This document shows positions 16,647 through 23,821 of a DNA stretch of 64,000 nt, one piece after another; within the stretch, counting starts at the first letter, position 1, and each line of letters opens with the position of its first letter. Under the pieces are notes generated by a model. It did no database searches, was not told the origin of the DNA, and saw only the letters and a list, made by a program, of their open reading frames with translations. The translations under genes and the position numbers were made by a program. The stretch is taken from positions 132,152-196,151 of the forward strand of contig NZ_MUYU01000012.1 in the NCBI RefSeq assembly GCF_002014825.1, written 5' to 3'. Source of the stretch: Moraxella pluranimalium. Its GTDB lineage: Bacteria > Pseudomonadota > Gammaproteobacteria > Pseudomonadales > Moraxellaceae.

Positions 16647-16737
16647 CTACTTTAAGTAGAAAAATTATACTACTAATAATAGTGATGACGCAAGCAAAAC
16701 TTTACGGTAAAATATGATTATATTCTACTAAAGGTAG
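16647..16737. promoter_or_regulatory. Immunity operator region with leftward promoter
   Basis: Between the divergent cro-like and repressor genes lie operator-like palindromes: CTACTTTAAGTAG (16647-16659), the looser ACTACTAATAATAGT (16669-16683), and CTACTAAAGGTAG (16725-16737). A leftward promoter is visible: TTGCGT (minus, 16693-16688), an 18-bp spacer and a perfect TATAAT (16669-16664), lying between the first two sites. The third site lies just before the repressor ATG. This suits a repressor that shuts off cro and controls itself. Confidence 0.7.
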
Positions 16738-16743
16738 TAAATC

Positions 16744-17487
16744 ATGACCGACAAATCTATAAAACATCTTGAATTTGGGCAACGCCTTAGCGGTTTGATG
16801 GACGAAAAAGGCTTGAAGATTGGCGATGTTCAGCGTGCGACTGGCATCAACTATGAGATGATTCGCCGATACAGGGAGGGTATCGCCAAACCTAGAGATG
16901 ACGGCATGCAAAAACTAGCCGACTGCCTAGAAGTAAGCACATCATTTCTGGCATTTGGTGAAGCGTCAGCAGGGGTTGAAAGTAGTAACGCCGAATTATC
17001 AAATAAAGCGATTGCCGTATGGCATGATGACGACACTATACCTGATGGCATGATTGCGATTGGCTATTTGCATGATATTTGCGGTAGTCTGGGCAATGGC
17101 TATCTCAATGAAGAGCCAACGGACGAACTGCAGCTATGGTTCCGTGAAGAGACTTTGCGGGAGTGTAATGTCAATCCCACATCTGCCAAAGCGTTTGTCG
17201 TGCGTGGCGATAGTATGGCACCAGATATCACCGACGGTCAGACAATTGCGGTCGATACATCAGCGACACGCATTTTTGATGGCGAAATTTATGCGTTTCG
17301 CAAAAGCGGTGAATTAAAAGTGAAATATCTATTTAAGCATGGCGACGGCTTTAAGGCGGTATCACGCAATGACGACAAAGTACGATACCCTGACGAAATC
17401 TACACCGCCAAAGATATCGAGGCTGATAATATTGAGATTATCGGTCAGTTTTGGTGGAAGTCTGAAACCAAACGAGTAAGGAGATAA
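16744..17487 (+). CDS. Phage repressor with S24 self-cleavage domain (CI-like)
   Basis: Length is 247 aa. Residues ~10-70 form an HTH (FGQRLSGLMDEKGLKIGDVQRATGINYEMIRRYREG). The C-terminal ~125 residues are a LexA/S24 peptidase: the nucleophile Ser is in VRGDSMAPDITDGQ near residue 158, and the general-base Lys is in GELKVKYLFKHGDG near residue 195. The protein should keep the lysogenic state and be inactivated by RecA-stimulated self-cleavage after DNA damage. The autoregulatory operator lies 6 bp before the ATG. It is followed at 2 nt by a HIRAN-like gene in the same transcript. Confidence 0.92.
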   Translation: MTDKSIKHLEFGQRLSGLMDEKGLKIGDVQRATGINYEMIRRYREGIAKPRDDGMQKLADCLEVSTSFLAFGEASAGVESSNAELSNKAIAVWHDDDTIPDGMIAIGYLHDICGSLGNGYLNEEPTDELQLWFREETLRECNVNPTSAKAFVVRGDSMAPDITDGQTIAVDTSATRIFDGEIYAFRKSGELKVKYLFKHGDGFKAVSRNDDKVRYPDEIYTAKDIEADNIEIIGQFWWKSETKRVRR

Positions 17488-17489
17488 GT

Positions 17490-17915
17490 ATGGCGCATAT
17501 TGCAAACAGGGGCTACCCACAAGACATCGTGGGCGAATCATACTACACCCGAACACTCAAACAATGCTACTATGACCAAACTGCTGAACGCATTGATAGT
17601 AGAAGTGTCGCCGTGCCCGTACTACTGAAATGCAAAGGTGATACGGTTAGAGTTATCAGCAAGCATGGTCGCATTGGCGATTTGCCAAGCGAAGAAGTTG
17701 CAGATTATCGCCGATATTATGGCACTGCTGAGCACACAACAATGTGCAAGGTTTATACACGCTCGGGCGATATATTCGGCGCATATCTTAGCCTAACCAT
17801 CACCGAGCACACATCCACCAAAGTGCTTGCCAAAAACCTACCCAACCACGAAGCATTTGCCCCAAAGCCACAATCTGACAAGAAAGGATTTTTTGCCCGA
17901 TTGTTTGGCTTGTAA
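17490..17915 (+). CDS. HIRAN-like protein co-transcribed with the repressor
   Basis: Length is 141 aa. The N-terminal IVGESYYTRTLKQ stretch and the later VRVISKHGRIGDLPSEEVADYRRYY region resemble a HIRAN domain, known for binding DNA ends in Rad5/HLTF proteins and found alone in some phages and bacteria. The match is by eye and moderate. The last ~25 residues are a Pro/Lys linker ending in FFARLFGL, possibly an amphipathic tail. It begins 2 nt after the repressor stop, behind an AAGGAGA ribosome site, and is followed by a terminator, so it should be made in the lysogen together with the repressor. Confidence 0.5.
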   Translation: MAHIANRGYPQDIVGESYYTRTLKQCYYDQTAERIDSRSVAVPVLLKCKGDTVRVISKHGRIGDLPSEEVADYRRYYGTAEHTTMCKVYTRSGDIFGAYLSLTITEHTSTKVLAKNLPNHEAFAPKPQSDKKGFFARLFGL

Positions 17916-17931
17916 CCCCCTGACGAAATTT

Positions 17932-17957
17932 AAACCGCCTTAATTGGCGGTTTTTTG
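17932..17957 (+). terminator. Terminator of the repressor operon
   Basis: An 8-bp stem AAACCGCC / GGCGGTTT with a short TTAATT loop and a TTTTTTG tail ends the repressor - HIRAN-like transcript. Confidence 0.85.
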
Positions 17958-18004
17958 TTGCCTAAAATTTTTAAAATCAATTACTTGCAAATATTTTTCT
18001 ATTA

Positions 18005-18045
18005 TTGGTAGTGATTTGTATTGCATTATACTACTTTAAGTAGTA
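18005..18045 (+). promoter_or_regulatory. Early rightward promoter with repressor operator
   Basis: TTGGTA (18005-18010), a 16-bp spacer and TATACT (18027-18032) form a plus-strand promoter. The near-perfect palindrome TACTACTTTAAGTAGTA (18029-18045) overlaps the -10 and contains the same CTACTTTAAGTAG core as the immunity operators. The repressor should therefore also silence the 18,078-21,876 operon directly. Confidence 0.7.
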
Positions 18046-18077
18046 ACATATTTACAACTTATTGTAGGAGACCCATT

Positions 18078-18239
18078 ATGAAACACTTATACCGCCAAGC
18101 ACCTATCCGAGCCGTCTATACCCAGCAAGAACTAGAGCGTCAAGAAGAGCTACGCACGGCACAACTGCAGTATGCACTTAGCCTGATTGCGCTTGGCATG
18201 ACTATTGCGCTGGCTGTCTTTTTGTTTGCGGTGATGTGA
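18078..18239 (+). CDS. Small single-span membrane protein, first early gene
   Basis: A 53-aa protein starting at the ATG at 18078, chosen for the TAGGAG ribosome site 7 nt upstream; the longer frame to 18021 would start inside the operator. A charged helix (QQELERQEELRTAQLQYA) leads into one transmembrane segment (LSLIALGMTIALAVFLFAVM). I do not recognise it. It is the first product of the operator-controlled early operon, a place where phages often keep host-takeover or exclusion peptides. Confidence 0.6.
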   Translation: MKHLYRQAPIRAVYTQQELERQEELRTAQLQYALSLIALGMTIALAVFLFAVM

Positions 18240-18246
18240 GGTGGGT

Positions 18247-18693
18247 ATGACTATCAAAGCCGAACTATCACTATCTGAGCTTGAGGCGACAGCGACGATT
18301 ATTGATGCGCTATTGATGCGTATGAGCACGCTCAACCGCTACAGCGACGACGACAGCATTATCACAGCTGGTCAGCTAAAAAACATGGATGTCGTGATTA
18401 ACACCTACACGGGCGAATATGGCTTGGTCATAGCTATGTCCAGCTACAACTACCATAACGGCTATCCCAAAGCATATATGGGAATTATCAAGTTAGAAAC
18501 TGGGCTGCATTGCGCCATAGATCAGACTGAGCTTGTGCCAATCCGTACCATTGACGAGCTGGAGGCACGCAAGGCACGCACCGCGCTCGTTGACATCTTG
18601 GCGTACGACTATGGCATACAGGTAGATCGTGCGTATGGCAACGAGGACGCACGCCCAAAAGCTCAGGAGTCACAATGCCAAATCATCCAATAG
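18247..18693 (+). CDS. Hypothetical early phage protein
   Basis: Length is 148 aa from the ATG at 18247, which has a GAGGTG ribosome site; a GTG two codons upstream is less likely. The N-terminal half is an acidic helix (LSLSELEATATIIDALLMRM) and a GQLKNMDVVINTYTGEYGLVIAM strand region. The C-terminal half has helix TIDELEARKARTALVDILAYDYG. No known domain was recognised. It starts 7 nt after the small membrane protein gene and its end overlaps the next gene by 19 nt, so it is part of the early operon. Confidence 0.65.
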   Translation: MTIKAELSLSELEATATIIDALLMRMSTLNRYSDDDSIITAGQLKNMDVVINTYTGEYGLVIAMSSYNYHNGYPKAYMGIIKLETGLHCAIDQTELVPIRTIDELEARKARTALVDILAYDYGIQVDRAYGNEDARPKAQESQCQIIQ

Positions 18694-18974
18694 CTAAGCT
18701 ATGCCGTGAGCTATCACGCATCCAATTTAGCACCGCCCACGCTCAGCACCGTGCATCACGAGTCGTCAGACAGCTGCATACCTATGATAGCAGTGTCCAA
18801 AGCGGTGGCGATATTAACTTTGTGGCGCTGGATGATGCCATCAGTGGCATGGTATGGCTGATGGAGCACATCGGATATATCAATGATCGTCAGGTGCTAC
18901 CAAGCCAACGACTGCTATTAGCCGACTGCCACGCCACCTGTGTCCAGCTACACCAAACGCAATCGAGTATCTAG
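18675..18974 (+). CDS. Hypothetical early phage protein
   Basis: Length is 99 aa, helical, His-rich and basic at the N-terminus (AKLCRELSRIQFSTAHAQHRASRVVRQLH). The later part is LDDAISGMVWLMEHIGYINDRQV. An AGGAG site precedes the ATG, and the 19-nt overlap with the upstream gene suggests coupling. Not recognised; a small DNA- or host-protein-binding factor is possible but unsupported. Confidence 0.55.
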   Translation: MPNHPIAKLCRELSRIQFSTAHAQHRASRVVRQLHTYDSSVQSGGDINFVALDDAISGMVWLMEHIGYINDRQVLPSQRLLLADCHATCVQLHQTQSSI

Positions 18975-18982
18975 GGGTATCT

Positions 18983-19528
18983 ATGCTAATCAGACAAAAC
19001 ACACCGCCAAAGTCACCCACCACCCTAACCAATGAGCAAGTCGAAGCGTGGATGCGTGCCAATCCTGACCGAGTGCAACGACTCGATAGCGCCGACTATG
19101 ATCGCAATACCAGCCACAAAATCAAGGTCAAAGACGAAGAGCGCAAACAGGTCAAGCGACTAGACAGCCGAGCCATCAAAGAGGCACTGACCAAGGAGCA
19201 ACGCAAAGCCCGCAGAGTGCCTATCACCTATGGCAAGCCCAAAAAGCCTGCTGAACCCGCCAAGCCAAAAAAGGCAGAGCGCAAAGTGCCGAAGAGACCA
19301 AACCGCCTATCAGCACTGGCGAAACGACGGCTTGAGTGGTTGCACTATCTGCAGTTTACGGGGTGGCCAATGACAAGCCGAGAAGTCAGAGAGATGTTTG
19401 GTATCACCGACCCCAAATTTACCGCCAATCGCATCAATCAAGATGGCGATTTTATCACCATCACCAAAGAGCTGCACAACAACCGCAAAACCTTGATTTT
19501 TAGAGCTGTTAAAAAGGATAAGCCATGA
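18983..19528 (+). CDS. Very basic hypothetical protein, possible winged-helix C-terminus
   Basis: Length is 181 aa and strongly positively charged. Residues ~1-100 are a Lys/Arg/Pro-rich low-complexity stretch (KPKKPAEPAKPKKAERKVPK). Residues ~110-181 look folded: LAKRRLEWLHYLQFTGWPMTSREVREMFGITDPKFTANRI could be a winged helix-turn-helix, and a beta segment ITITKELHNNRKTLIFRAV closes it. Nucleic-acid binding is a reasonable inference. It overlaps the next gene by 4 nt. Confidence 0.6.
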   Translation: MLIRQNTPPKSPTTLTNEQVEAWMRANPDRVQRLDSADYDRNTSHKIKVKDEERKQVKRLDSRAIKEALTKEQRKARRVPITYGKPKKPAEPAKPKKAERKVPKRPNRLSALAKRRLEWLHYLQFTGWPMTSREVREMFGITDPKFTANRINQDGDFITITKELHNNRKTLIFRAVKKDKP

Positions 19529-19968
19529 CACCAAAACGCAAAAAACAAACGGTCAAACGCCGTCAGCCTAAGCCCACCCCAAAGCGCAAAGAGTCCAAGC
19601 TCGACTATGAGATGCGCATCAAGCGCGAAAAAGGCTTGCAGTTTATGGGCTATCTGAAGATGCCGCTGGATTATATTAATTTTCGGGATTTGGCGGATCG
19701 ATCGGAATACTACGGCGACTGGAACCCTGATATGCCTGAGCTTGAGCCTGATGCCGAGAGAGTCTATTTTGTGGTGCTACACCTAAGACCCGTCGTATGG
19801 GGCGGTGGCGTCACTAAAAACGGCTTTAGCGGTGGCAATATCAGCAAAACAATGACCTGTAGGCCGAGCGAAATGCACCGAGAAGTAAAAAAGCTGATAC
19901 AGATTGTGTGCATGGAGAATGATGTCGAAGTGAATGAATTAACCAGTTATGCAGTGATACGGAGTTAA
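19525..19968 (+). CDS. Basic N-terminus hypothetical protein
   Basis: Length is 147 aa. The first ~30 residues are Lys/Arg/Pro-rich (TPKRKKQTVKRRQPKPTPKR), echoing the preceding gene. The remainder has mixed strands, including ERVYFVVLHLRPVVWGGGV and a helix PSEMHREVKKLIQIVCMEN. Not recognised. The shared basic leader with its neighbour suggests the two could act on the same nucleic-acid target. Confidence 0.55.
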   Translation: MTPKRKKQTVKRRQPKPTPKRKESKLDYEMRIKREKGLQFMGYLKMPLDYINFRDLADRSEYYGDWNPDMPELEPDAERVYFVVLHLRPVVWGGGVTKNGFSGGNISKTMTCRPSEMHREVKKLIQIVCMENDVEVNELTSYAVIRS

Positions 19969-19970
19969 TT

Positions 19971-20174
19971 ATGTTTGTCCCAAAATCGCAAGTCGTAGAA
20001 AACATCATCAGTCAGCGATTTGTGCGGTGCGTCGTGCAAGTGCACCTAATACGCAAATTGTGGTTTGATGACTTCTGGGCGCAACGAAACGCCAAGTCAG
20101 CCAAAAGCGGGCTGTATGAGAGCCTAATACTCGTGCTTAACGGCAAATATCGAGTGATCGGGCTGAAGAAGTGA
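19971..20174 (+). CDS. Small hypothetical phage protein
   Basis: A 67-aa basic protein (MFVPKSQVVENIISQRFVRCVVQ) starting 2 nt after the previous stop, with a GGAG site before the ATG. No domain was recognised. Kept because of the tight spacing and ribosome site. Confidence 0.5.
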   Translation: MFVPKSQVVENIISQRFVRCVVQVHLIRKLWFDDFWAQRNAKSAKSGLYESLILVLNGKYRVIGLKK

Positions 20175-20204
20175 ATGAGTTAAATTAAATATTGGAGTAA
20201 TAAA

Positions 20205-20696
20205 ATGAGTAAATTTAAAGCAGGTGATTTTGTCTATTATCCAGCACGAGGCACGCAAGTTTTTCAGCTGGAGGATTGCAGTGTTTTTGAAAATTATCCG
20301 ATTTGCATCTATTTTGGCCTTGCCGATAAGGGTTGTAAATTTGAAACTTTTACGCCCGAAGGGTATGCGCACCTAAACCACGAAATGCCGCAAATTTGGC
20401 ATGCTACACGGGGCAATCACGCCAAGCTTGAGGATTTTTATGGTGAGCGTTTTGAGCGTCCGCCGGCGCCAACGACAAGCCCCGCCATTGTAAGAGAAAT
20501 GCTTGATCGGGGCGATTATGTGGTGCCGTGTTGGGTGTCTGATGAAGATGACGAACCAGATATGAGGTCAGAATCTACATTGATTATAGGTCTATTTGAT
20601 GATGGCGGGTTTATGGATTGGGCGGGCAATAACTGGACATATGTTACCCCATTTGACCTACGCACGGGCGAAGCGATTACGGAGTTGCCGGAATGA
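20205..20696 (+). CDS. Hypothetical phage protein, acidic
   Basis: A 163-aa acidic protein. It begins MSKFKAGDFVYYPARGTQVFQLED, an SH3-like or barrel opening seen in several phage proteins of unknown role. Pro-rich RPPAPTTSP lies in the middle, followed by GDYVVPCWVSDEDDEPD and a terminal FDLRTGEAITELPE, so it may hold two similar small barrel domains. It overlaps the next gene by 4 nt. Function unknown. Confidence 0.6.
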   Translation: MSKFKAGDFVYYPARGTQVFQLEDCSVFENYPICIYFGLADKGCKFETFTPEGYAHLNHEMPQIWHATRGNHAKLEDFYGERFERPPAPTTSPAIVREMLDRGDYVVPCWVSDEDDEPDMRSESTLIIGLFDDGGFMDWAGNNWTYVTPFDLRTGEAITELPE

Positions 20697-20923
20697 GCGA
20701 TTGGATTAGTATTGATGAATACATCCCACCAGAAGACGAGAGAGTCATCACATGGGATGGATATGGAGTATCTATCGGAATGGTTGAGTCATGGTTTGCT
20801 GAAGGTGGCGAATTATGCGTTGGTTTTGAAGATGACGATATTACGCACTGGATGCCACTGCCATCACCACCAAAACCAACACGCAGAATGGCGGTGCTGA
20901 CTGTACCGCACTACAACAGCTAG
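20693..20923 (+). CDS. DUF551-like phage protein
   Basis: Length is 76 aa. It has the DUF551 pattern: an N-terminal DWISIDEYIPPEDERVITWDG and a THWMPLPSPP motif near the C-terminus. DUF551 proteins are common in phage early regions and have no assigned function. Its start overlaps the stop of the previous gene. Confidence 0.8.
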   Translation: MSDWISIDEYIPPEDERVITWDGYGVSIGMVESWFAEGGELCVGFEDDDITHWMPLPSPPKPTRRMAVLTVPHYNS

Positions 20924-20932
20924 GAGTAACCC

Positions 20933-21685
20933 ATGACACACCCAGTACATAGCCCACGACACTATACCAGCCATCCAAGCGGTATCGAGTGTATCGACAT
21001 TACCCGCCATATGAATTTTAACCTTGGCAATGCCATCAAATATCTATGGCGCAACGGTCTGAAAGACGGTCAGCCAGCCATCCAAGACCTACAAAAAGCT
21101 ATCTGGTATATCCAAGATGAGATTGACAGAATGGAGCGTGCCACCGTCCAACAGCGTATCAATGAGATTGGTTATGACATTGATAACTATCTTGCCGACG
21201 AAAGCAAGGCTGATAAAATGCTATTTTTGGATACTGAGACGACGGGACTGGATGACAAGGCGCAAGTCATACAATTAGCCATCATCGACGAAGACGGGGA
21301 CACGATTGTCAACACCCTGCTGGACACTGATTCGCTAATTACCCCAGAAGCCTACCGAGTGCACCGCATCACCAAAGCACGCATCAAGGGCTATCCACAT
21401 TTTAGGCATATCGCCAGCATGGTTAATAATCTGCTTAATGGTCGTTATGTCGGGATGTATAATGCCGAGTTTGATATGCGTATGCTGCGCCAATCAAGCG
21501 GCATGGGCTTTAAAGGTGCAATACCTGTTTGCGTGATGCAAAAAGCCAAAGAGCATTTTGGCGAAGAAAAATGGCTAAGCCTAGCAGATGCGTGCAAACG
21601 CCTAGATATTGAGCTGGATAACGCCCATGATGCCTTTGCCGACGCACGGGCAACGGCTGAAGTGTATGATAGAATTGCGGGGTGA
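20933..21685 (+). CDS. DUF3310 - DEDDh exonuclease fusion
   Basis: Length is 250 aa with two domains. Residues ~4-72 match DUF3310 (SPRHYTSHPSGIECIDITRHM ... GNAIKYLWRNGLKDGQ), the family that includes the T7 gp1.7 nucleotide kinase. Residues ~93-250 are a DnaQ-like DEDDh 3'-5' exonuclease: ExoI LFLDTETTGLDD, ExoII YNAEFDMRMLR, and ExoIII NAHDAFADARATAEVY, so all four acidic residues and the His are present. This suggests a role in nucleotide supply and DNA processing during phage replication. An AGGAG site precedes the ATG. The two domains are normally separate proteins, which makes the fusion noteworthy. Confidence 0.88.
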   Translation: MTHPVHSPRHYTSHPSGIECIDITRHMNFNLGNAIKYLWRNGLKDGQPAIQDLQKAIWYIQDEIDRMERATVQQRINEIGYDIDNYLADESKADKMLFLDTETTGLDDKAQVIQLAIIDEDGDTIVNTLLDTDSLITPEAYRVHRITKARIKGYPHFRHIASMVNNLLNGRYVGMYNAEFDMRMLRQSSGMGFKGAIPVCVMQKAKEHFGEEKWLSLADACKRLDIELDNAHDAFADARATAEVYDRIAG

Positions 21686-21687
21686 TT

Positions 21688-21876
21688 ATGGAACTAAAAC
21701 GATTAAAAATCAATGATGTCTGCGAAATGACCAAGCTTAGCCGCACTACCATTTACGATCGAATGCGTGTTGGTGAGTTTCCACAAAGCCACAAAGACGG
21801 CCACCTCTCTCTTTGGTGGCATCATGAAGTCCAAGCCTATCTTGCCGGCAAACTGGCACAACAACAAAGCGCCTAA
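21688..21876 (+). CDS. AlpA-like excisionase / regulator
   Basis: Length is 62 aa from the ATG at 21688 (a GTG at 21682 overlapping the previous stop is the alternative). It has the MerR-like HTH of AlpA proteins: LKINDVCEMTKLSRTTIYDRMRVGEFPQSHKDG, followed by WWHHEVQAYLAGK. AlpA proteins act as recombination directionality factors or activators of integrase genes. It is the last early gene, convergent with the integrase, with only a shared terminator between them. Confidence 0.85.
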   Translation: MELKRLKINDVCEMTKLSRTTIYDRMRVGEFPQSHKDGHLSLWWHHEVQAYLAGKLAQQQSA

Positions 21877-21880
21877 ACCA

Positions 21881-21902
21881 AAGCCCCTTAATCAAGGGGC
21901 TT
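21881..21902. terminator. Bidirectional terminator between AlpA-like and integrase genes
   Basis: A perfect 9-bp stem AAGCCCCTT / AAGGGGCTT with a 4-nt loop and T-runs on both sides ends both convergent transcripts. The integrase stop codon lies in the loop side of the stem. Confidence 0.85.
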
Positions 21903-23099
21903 ATTTTTTAGGTCGTCGATAAAGTCAGCCCAAACTTGGAGCATCTCACGCCGCTCATCAATCCATTGCACTCGATTATACGCCCTGCCATTGCTATCAC
22001 GCACTTGGTGGCCGAGCTGCATCTCAATCATGCGATAATCATATTTGAACTTTTCTTCAAGCAAGGTGCGTGCCACTGCCCGAAAGCCGTGTGCTGTCTG
22101 CTCGTCTTTGTCAAAGCCAAGCCGTCTTAGTGCTCGATTGACCAAGCCTTCCGAAATCGGTCGCAGGGTCGTATTTGGCGATACAAAGACATAATCGCCA
22201 CGGTGATGGTCGCGCAACTGCCTGATAATTTCCATCGCTTGTGCAGATAGTGGCGTGCTCAGCTGTATTTGTGTGCTGTTGGCGGTTTTGGATGGGGTAT
22301 AGTGCCAAGTGCCCGTATCAAAATCAATATCGCCAAATTTCAGATTGCGGATTTCACCTTGGCGGGCAAAGGTGTACAGGCTAAACATCAAGCATTTTTT
22401 GGTGACAAATGAGCCGTGATAGCCGTCCATAGCCTGTACCATCTCAGCAAGCCTTGACTCGTCAAGGATGGCGGGATTGTGCTTTTTCTTGGGCGATTTA
22501 AAAACGCCGGTCAGATTGACCGCTGGATTTGCCTCAGCTCGACCAGTTGCAATCGCATAAGCCATCGTCTGATTGATTAGACTGCGGATTTTTTTGAGTT
22601 TTTCGAGATGGCCAGCACGCTCAATCGGTCTTAGTACTGTCATACAGTCCATGACGGTAATTTGATCGACTGGCTTATTGCCGATAACCGCCAACAGCTC
22701 GGCGGTATAAGTCTGTAGCTTATTGACAGTCGCAGCGGCGTAATCACGGGTCGCCAGCCACTCGTTGAACACTGAGCGAAAATCATTGGCCAAGGCAATG
22801 CGTTTGGCTTCGGCTTGGTGTTTGGCGTGTTGTTTTGGGTCAATATTTTGGGCGAGGAGTGTGTGACAATCCTGGCAGGCTTTGCGTGCATCTACCAAGG
22901 CAACGGCTGGATAATTGCCGATCTTGTACATGTCAGCTTTTTGAGTGTGCGGGTGCTTATACTGCAGGTACCATGTCTTTGTACCTGATGGCAGGATGTT
23001 GAGTACAAGGCCGTTGCCGTCGTACAGACGATACAGCTTGTCTTTTGGCTGGGCTTTGGCGACTTCGGTCGCAGTAAGTGGTTTGGTGGTGCGTGCCAT
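21888..23099 (-). CDS. Tyrosine integrase, P4-type
   Basis: Length is 403 aa. The N-terminal DUF4102-type domain (KLYRLYDGNGLVLNILPSGTKTWYLQY ... IGNYPAVALVDARK) is typical of P4-like integrases. Catalytic residues are visible in order: Arg in FARQGEIRNL, His and Arg in HGFRAVARTLL, His in LGHQV, and the nucleophile Tyr in NGRAYNRVQWID. It inserts the phage into the 3' end of the adjacent tRNA-Leu. The start has no clear Shine-Dalgarno and lies beside nested inverted repeats, so expression may be tightly controlled. Confidence 0.95.
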   Translation of the reverse strand: MARTTKPLTATEVAKAQPKDKLYRLYDGNGLVLNILPSGTKTWYLQYKHPHTQKADMYKIGNYPAVALVDARKACQDCHTLLAQNIDPKQHAKHQAEAKRIALANDFRSVFNEWLATRDYAAATVNKLQTYTAELLAVIGNKPVDQITVMDCMTVLRPIERAGHLEKLKKIRSLINQTMAYAIATGRAEANPAVNLTGVFKSPKKKHNPAILDESRLAEMVQAMDGYHGSFVTKKCLMFSLYTFARQGEIRNLKFGDIDFDTGTWHYTPSKTANSTQIQLSTPLSAQAMEIIRQLRDHHRGDYVFVSPNTTLRPISEGLVNRALRRLGFDKDEQTAHGFRAVARTLLEEKFKYDYRMIEMQLGHQVRDSNGRAYNRVQWIDERREMLQVWADFIDDLKNKPLD

Positions 23100-23101
23100 A
23101 A

Positions 23102-23275
23102 TAACAGTACGAAAAAATAAAAAAATAGCAGTAAATCAAATTTACTGCTAATTGTACTGTTATTTTTGGCGGTTTGCAATGTACATTCTCGTACATTCTC
23201 GTACAGTGTTTTGGCGCTCAAGGCTTATATTTATTGACCTTTCTGTACATTCTCGTACTTGCTCGTACTCGCATT
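23102..23275. repeat. att-proximal repeats: probable integrase arm sites and a nested palindrome
   Basis: The 176 bp between integrase start and tRNA-Leu hold no gene. A perfect inverted repeat TAGCAGTAAAT / ATTTACTGCTA (23126-23150) is nested within a second one, TAACAGTAC / GTACTGTTA (23102-23110 and 23154-23162). Nearer the tRNA, the 10-bp GTACATTCTC occurs at 23181, 23191 and 23245, with partial copies at 23201 and 23255-23265. Direct repeats beside att are typical of integrase arm or excisionase sites. The prophage junction (att core) should be the tRNA 3' end at about 23276. Confidence 0.6.
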
Positions 23276-23360
23276 TGGTGCGATCGGAGGGACTTGAACC
23301 CTCACGCCGTGAAGCACCACCCCCTCAAGATGGCGTGTCTACCAATTCCACCACGATCGC
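23276..23360 (-). tRNA. tRNA-Leu, anticodon GAG
   Basis: An 85-nt type II tRNA on the minus strand with an encoded CCA end. The acceptor stem GCGATCG / CGATCGC pairs fully. The D region has TGGTGGAATTGGTAGACACG, the anticodon stem is CCATC / GGTGG with loop TTGAGGG (anticodon GAG), and the T-arm has GGTTCAAGTCC. The long variable arm is typical of Leu. The 3' end faces the prophage and is its integration target. Confidence 0.95.
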
Positions 23361-23427
23361 AAATTTGGCTGTATTCTAGCGAAAAAGTCGCCTAATAGCA
23401 AGCACTTTTGGCAAAATGCTTGCCAAA

Positions 23428-23745
23428 TTAATTACTTGTGCCCGTCTGAGCTGGTGTCGTGCTTGCTGGTGCGCTCGTAGTTGGGACATCTAGGCGTAGC
23501 TGATCTTGGGCTTGTTTTTGGGCAAGATGCGCCAATGCCAGACTGGTGATAAAAAAGATGGTCGCCAAGATCGCTGTGGTGCGTGTCAAAAAGTTCGCCG
23601 AACCTGCTGCACCAAAGACCGTGCCCGCAGCACCTGCGCCAAATGACGCACCTGCATCTGCGCCCTTACCATGCTGGATCAAAATAAAGCCAATCATCAC
23701 GATTGCGATAATAATATGAACAGCCAATAGGATATTAAACAACAT
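23428..23745 (-). CDS. secG: SecG, preprotein translocase subunit
   Basis: Length is 105 aa. It has two transmembrane segments: near residues 4-24 ([22 protein letters not shown]) and ~53-72. The conserved motif between them is [20 protein letters not shown]. SecG stabilises the SecYE channel in the inner membrane. It lies downstream of tpiA on the same strand and before tRNA-Leu, as in related bacteria. The Thr/Pro-rich C-tail is variable in this family. Confidence 0.95.
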   Translation of the reverse strand: MLFNILLAVHIIIAIVMIGFILIQHGKGADAGASFGAGAAGTVFGAAGSANFLTRTTAILATIFFITSLALAHLAQKQAQDQLRLDVPTTSAPASTTPAQTGTSN

Positions 23746-23821
23746 AACTTTCTCTTAGGCACAACTGTGCGTTTTTTTAAATAAAAATTTGGTCATCATC
23801 AAGCTAAGCTGATAGATATGC

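Noticed and set aside
23152..23379. 75-aa plus-strand frame containing RSEGLEPSRREAPPPQDG
   Set aside because: This is the antisense translation of tRNA-Leu, a common false gene.
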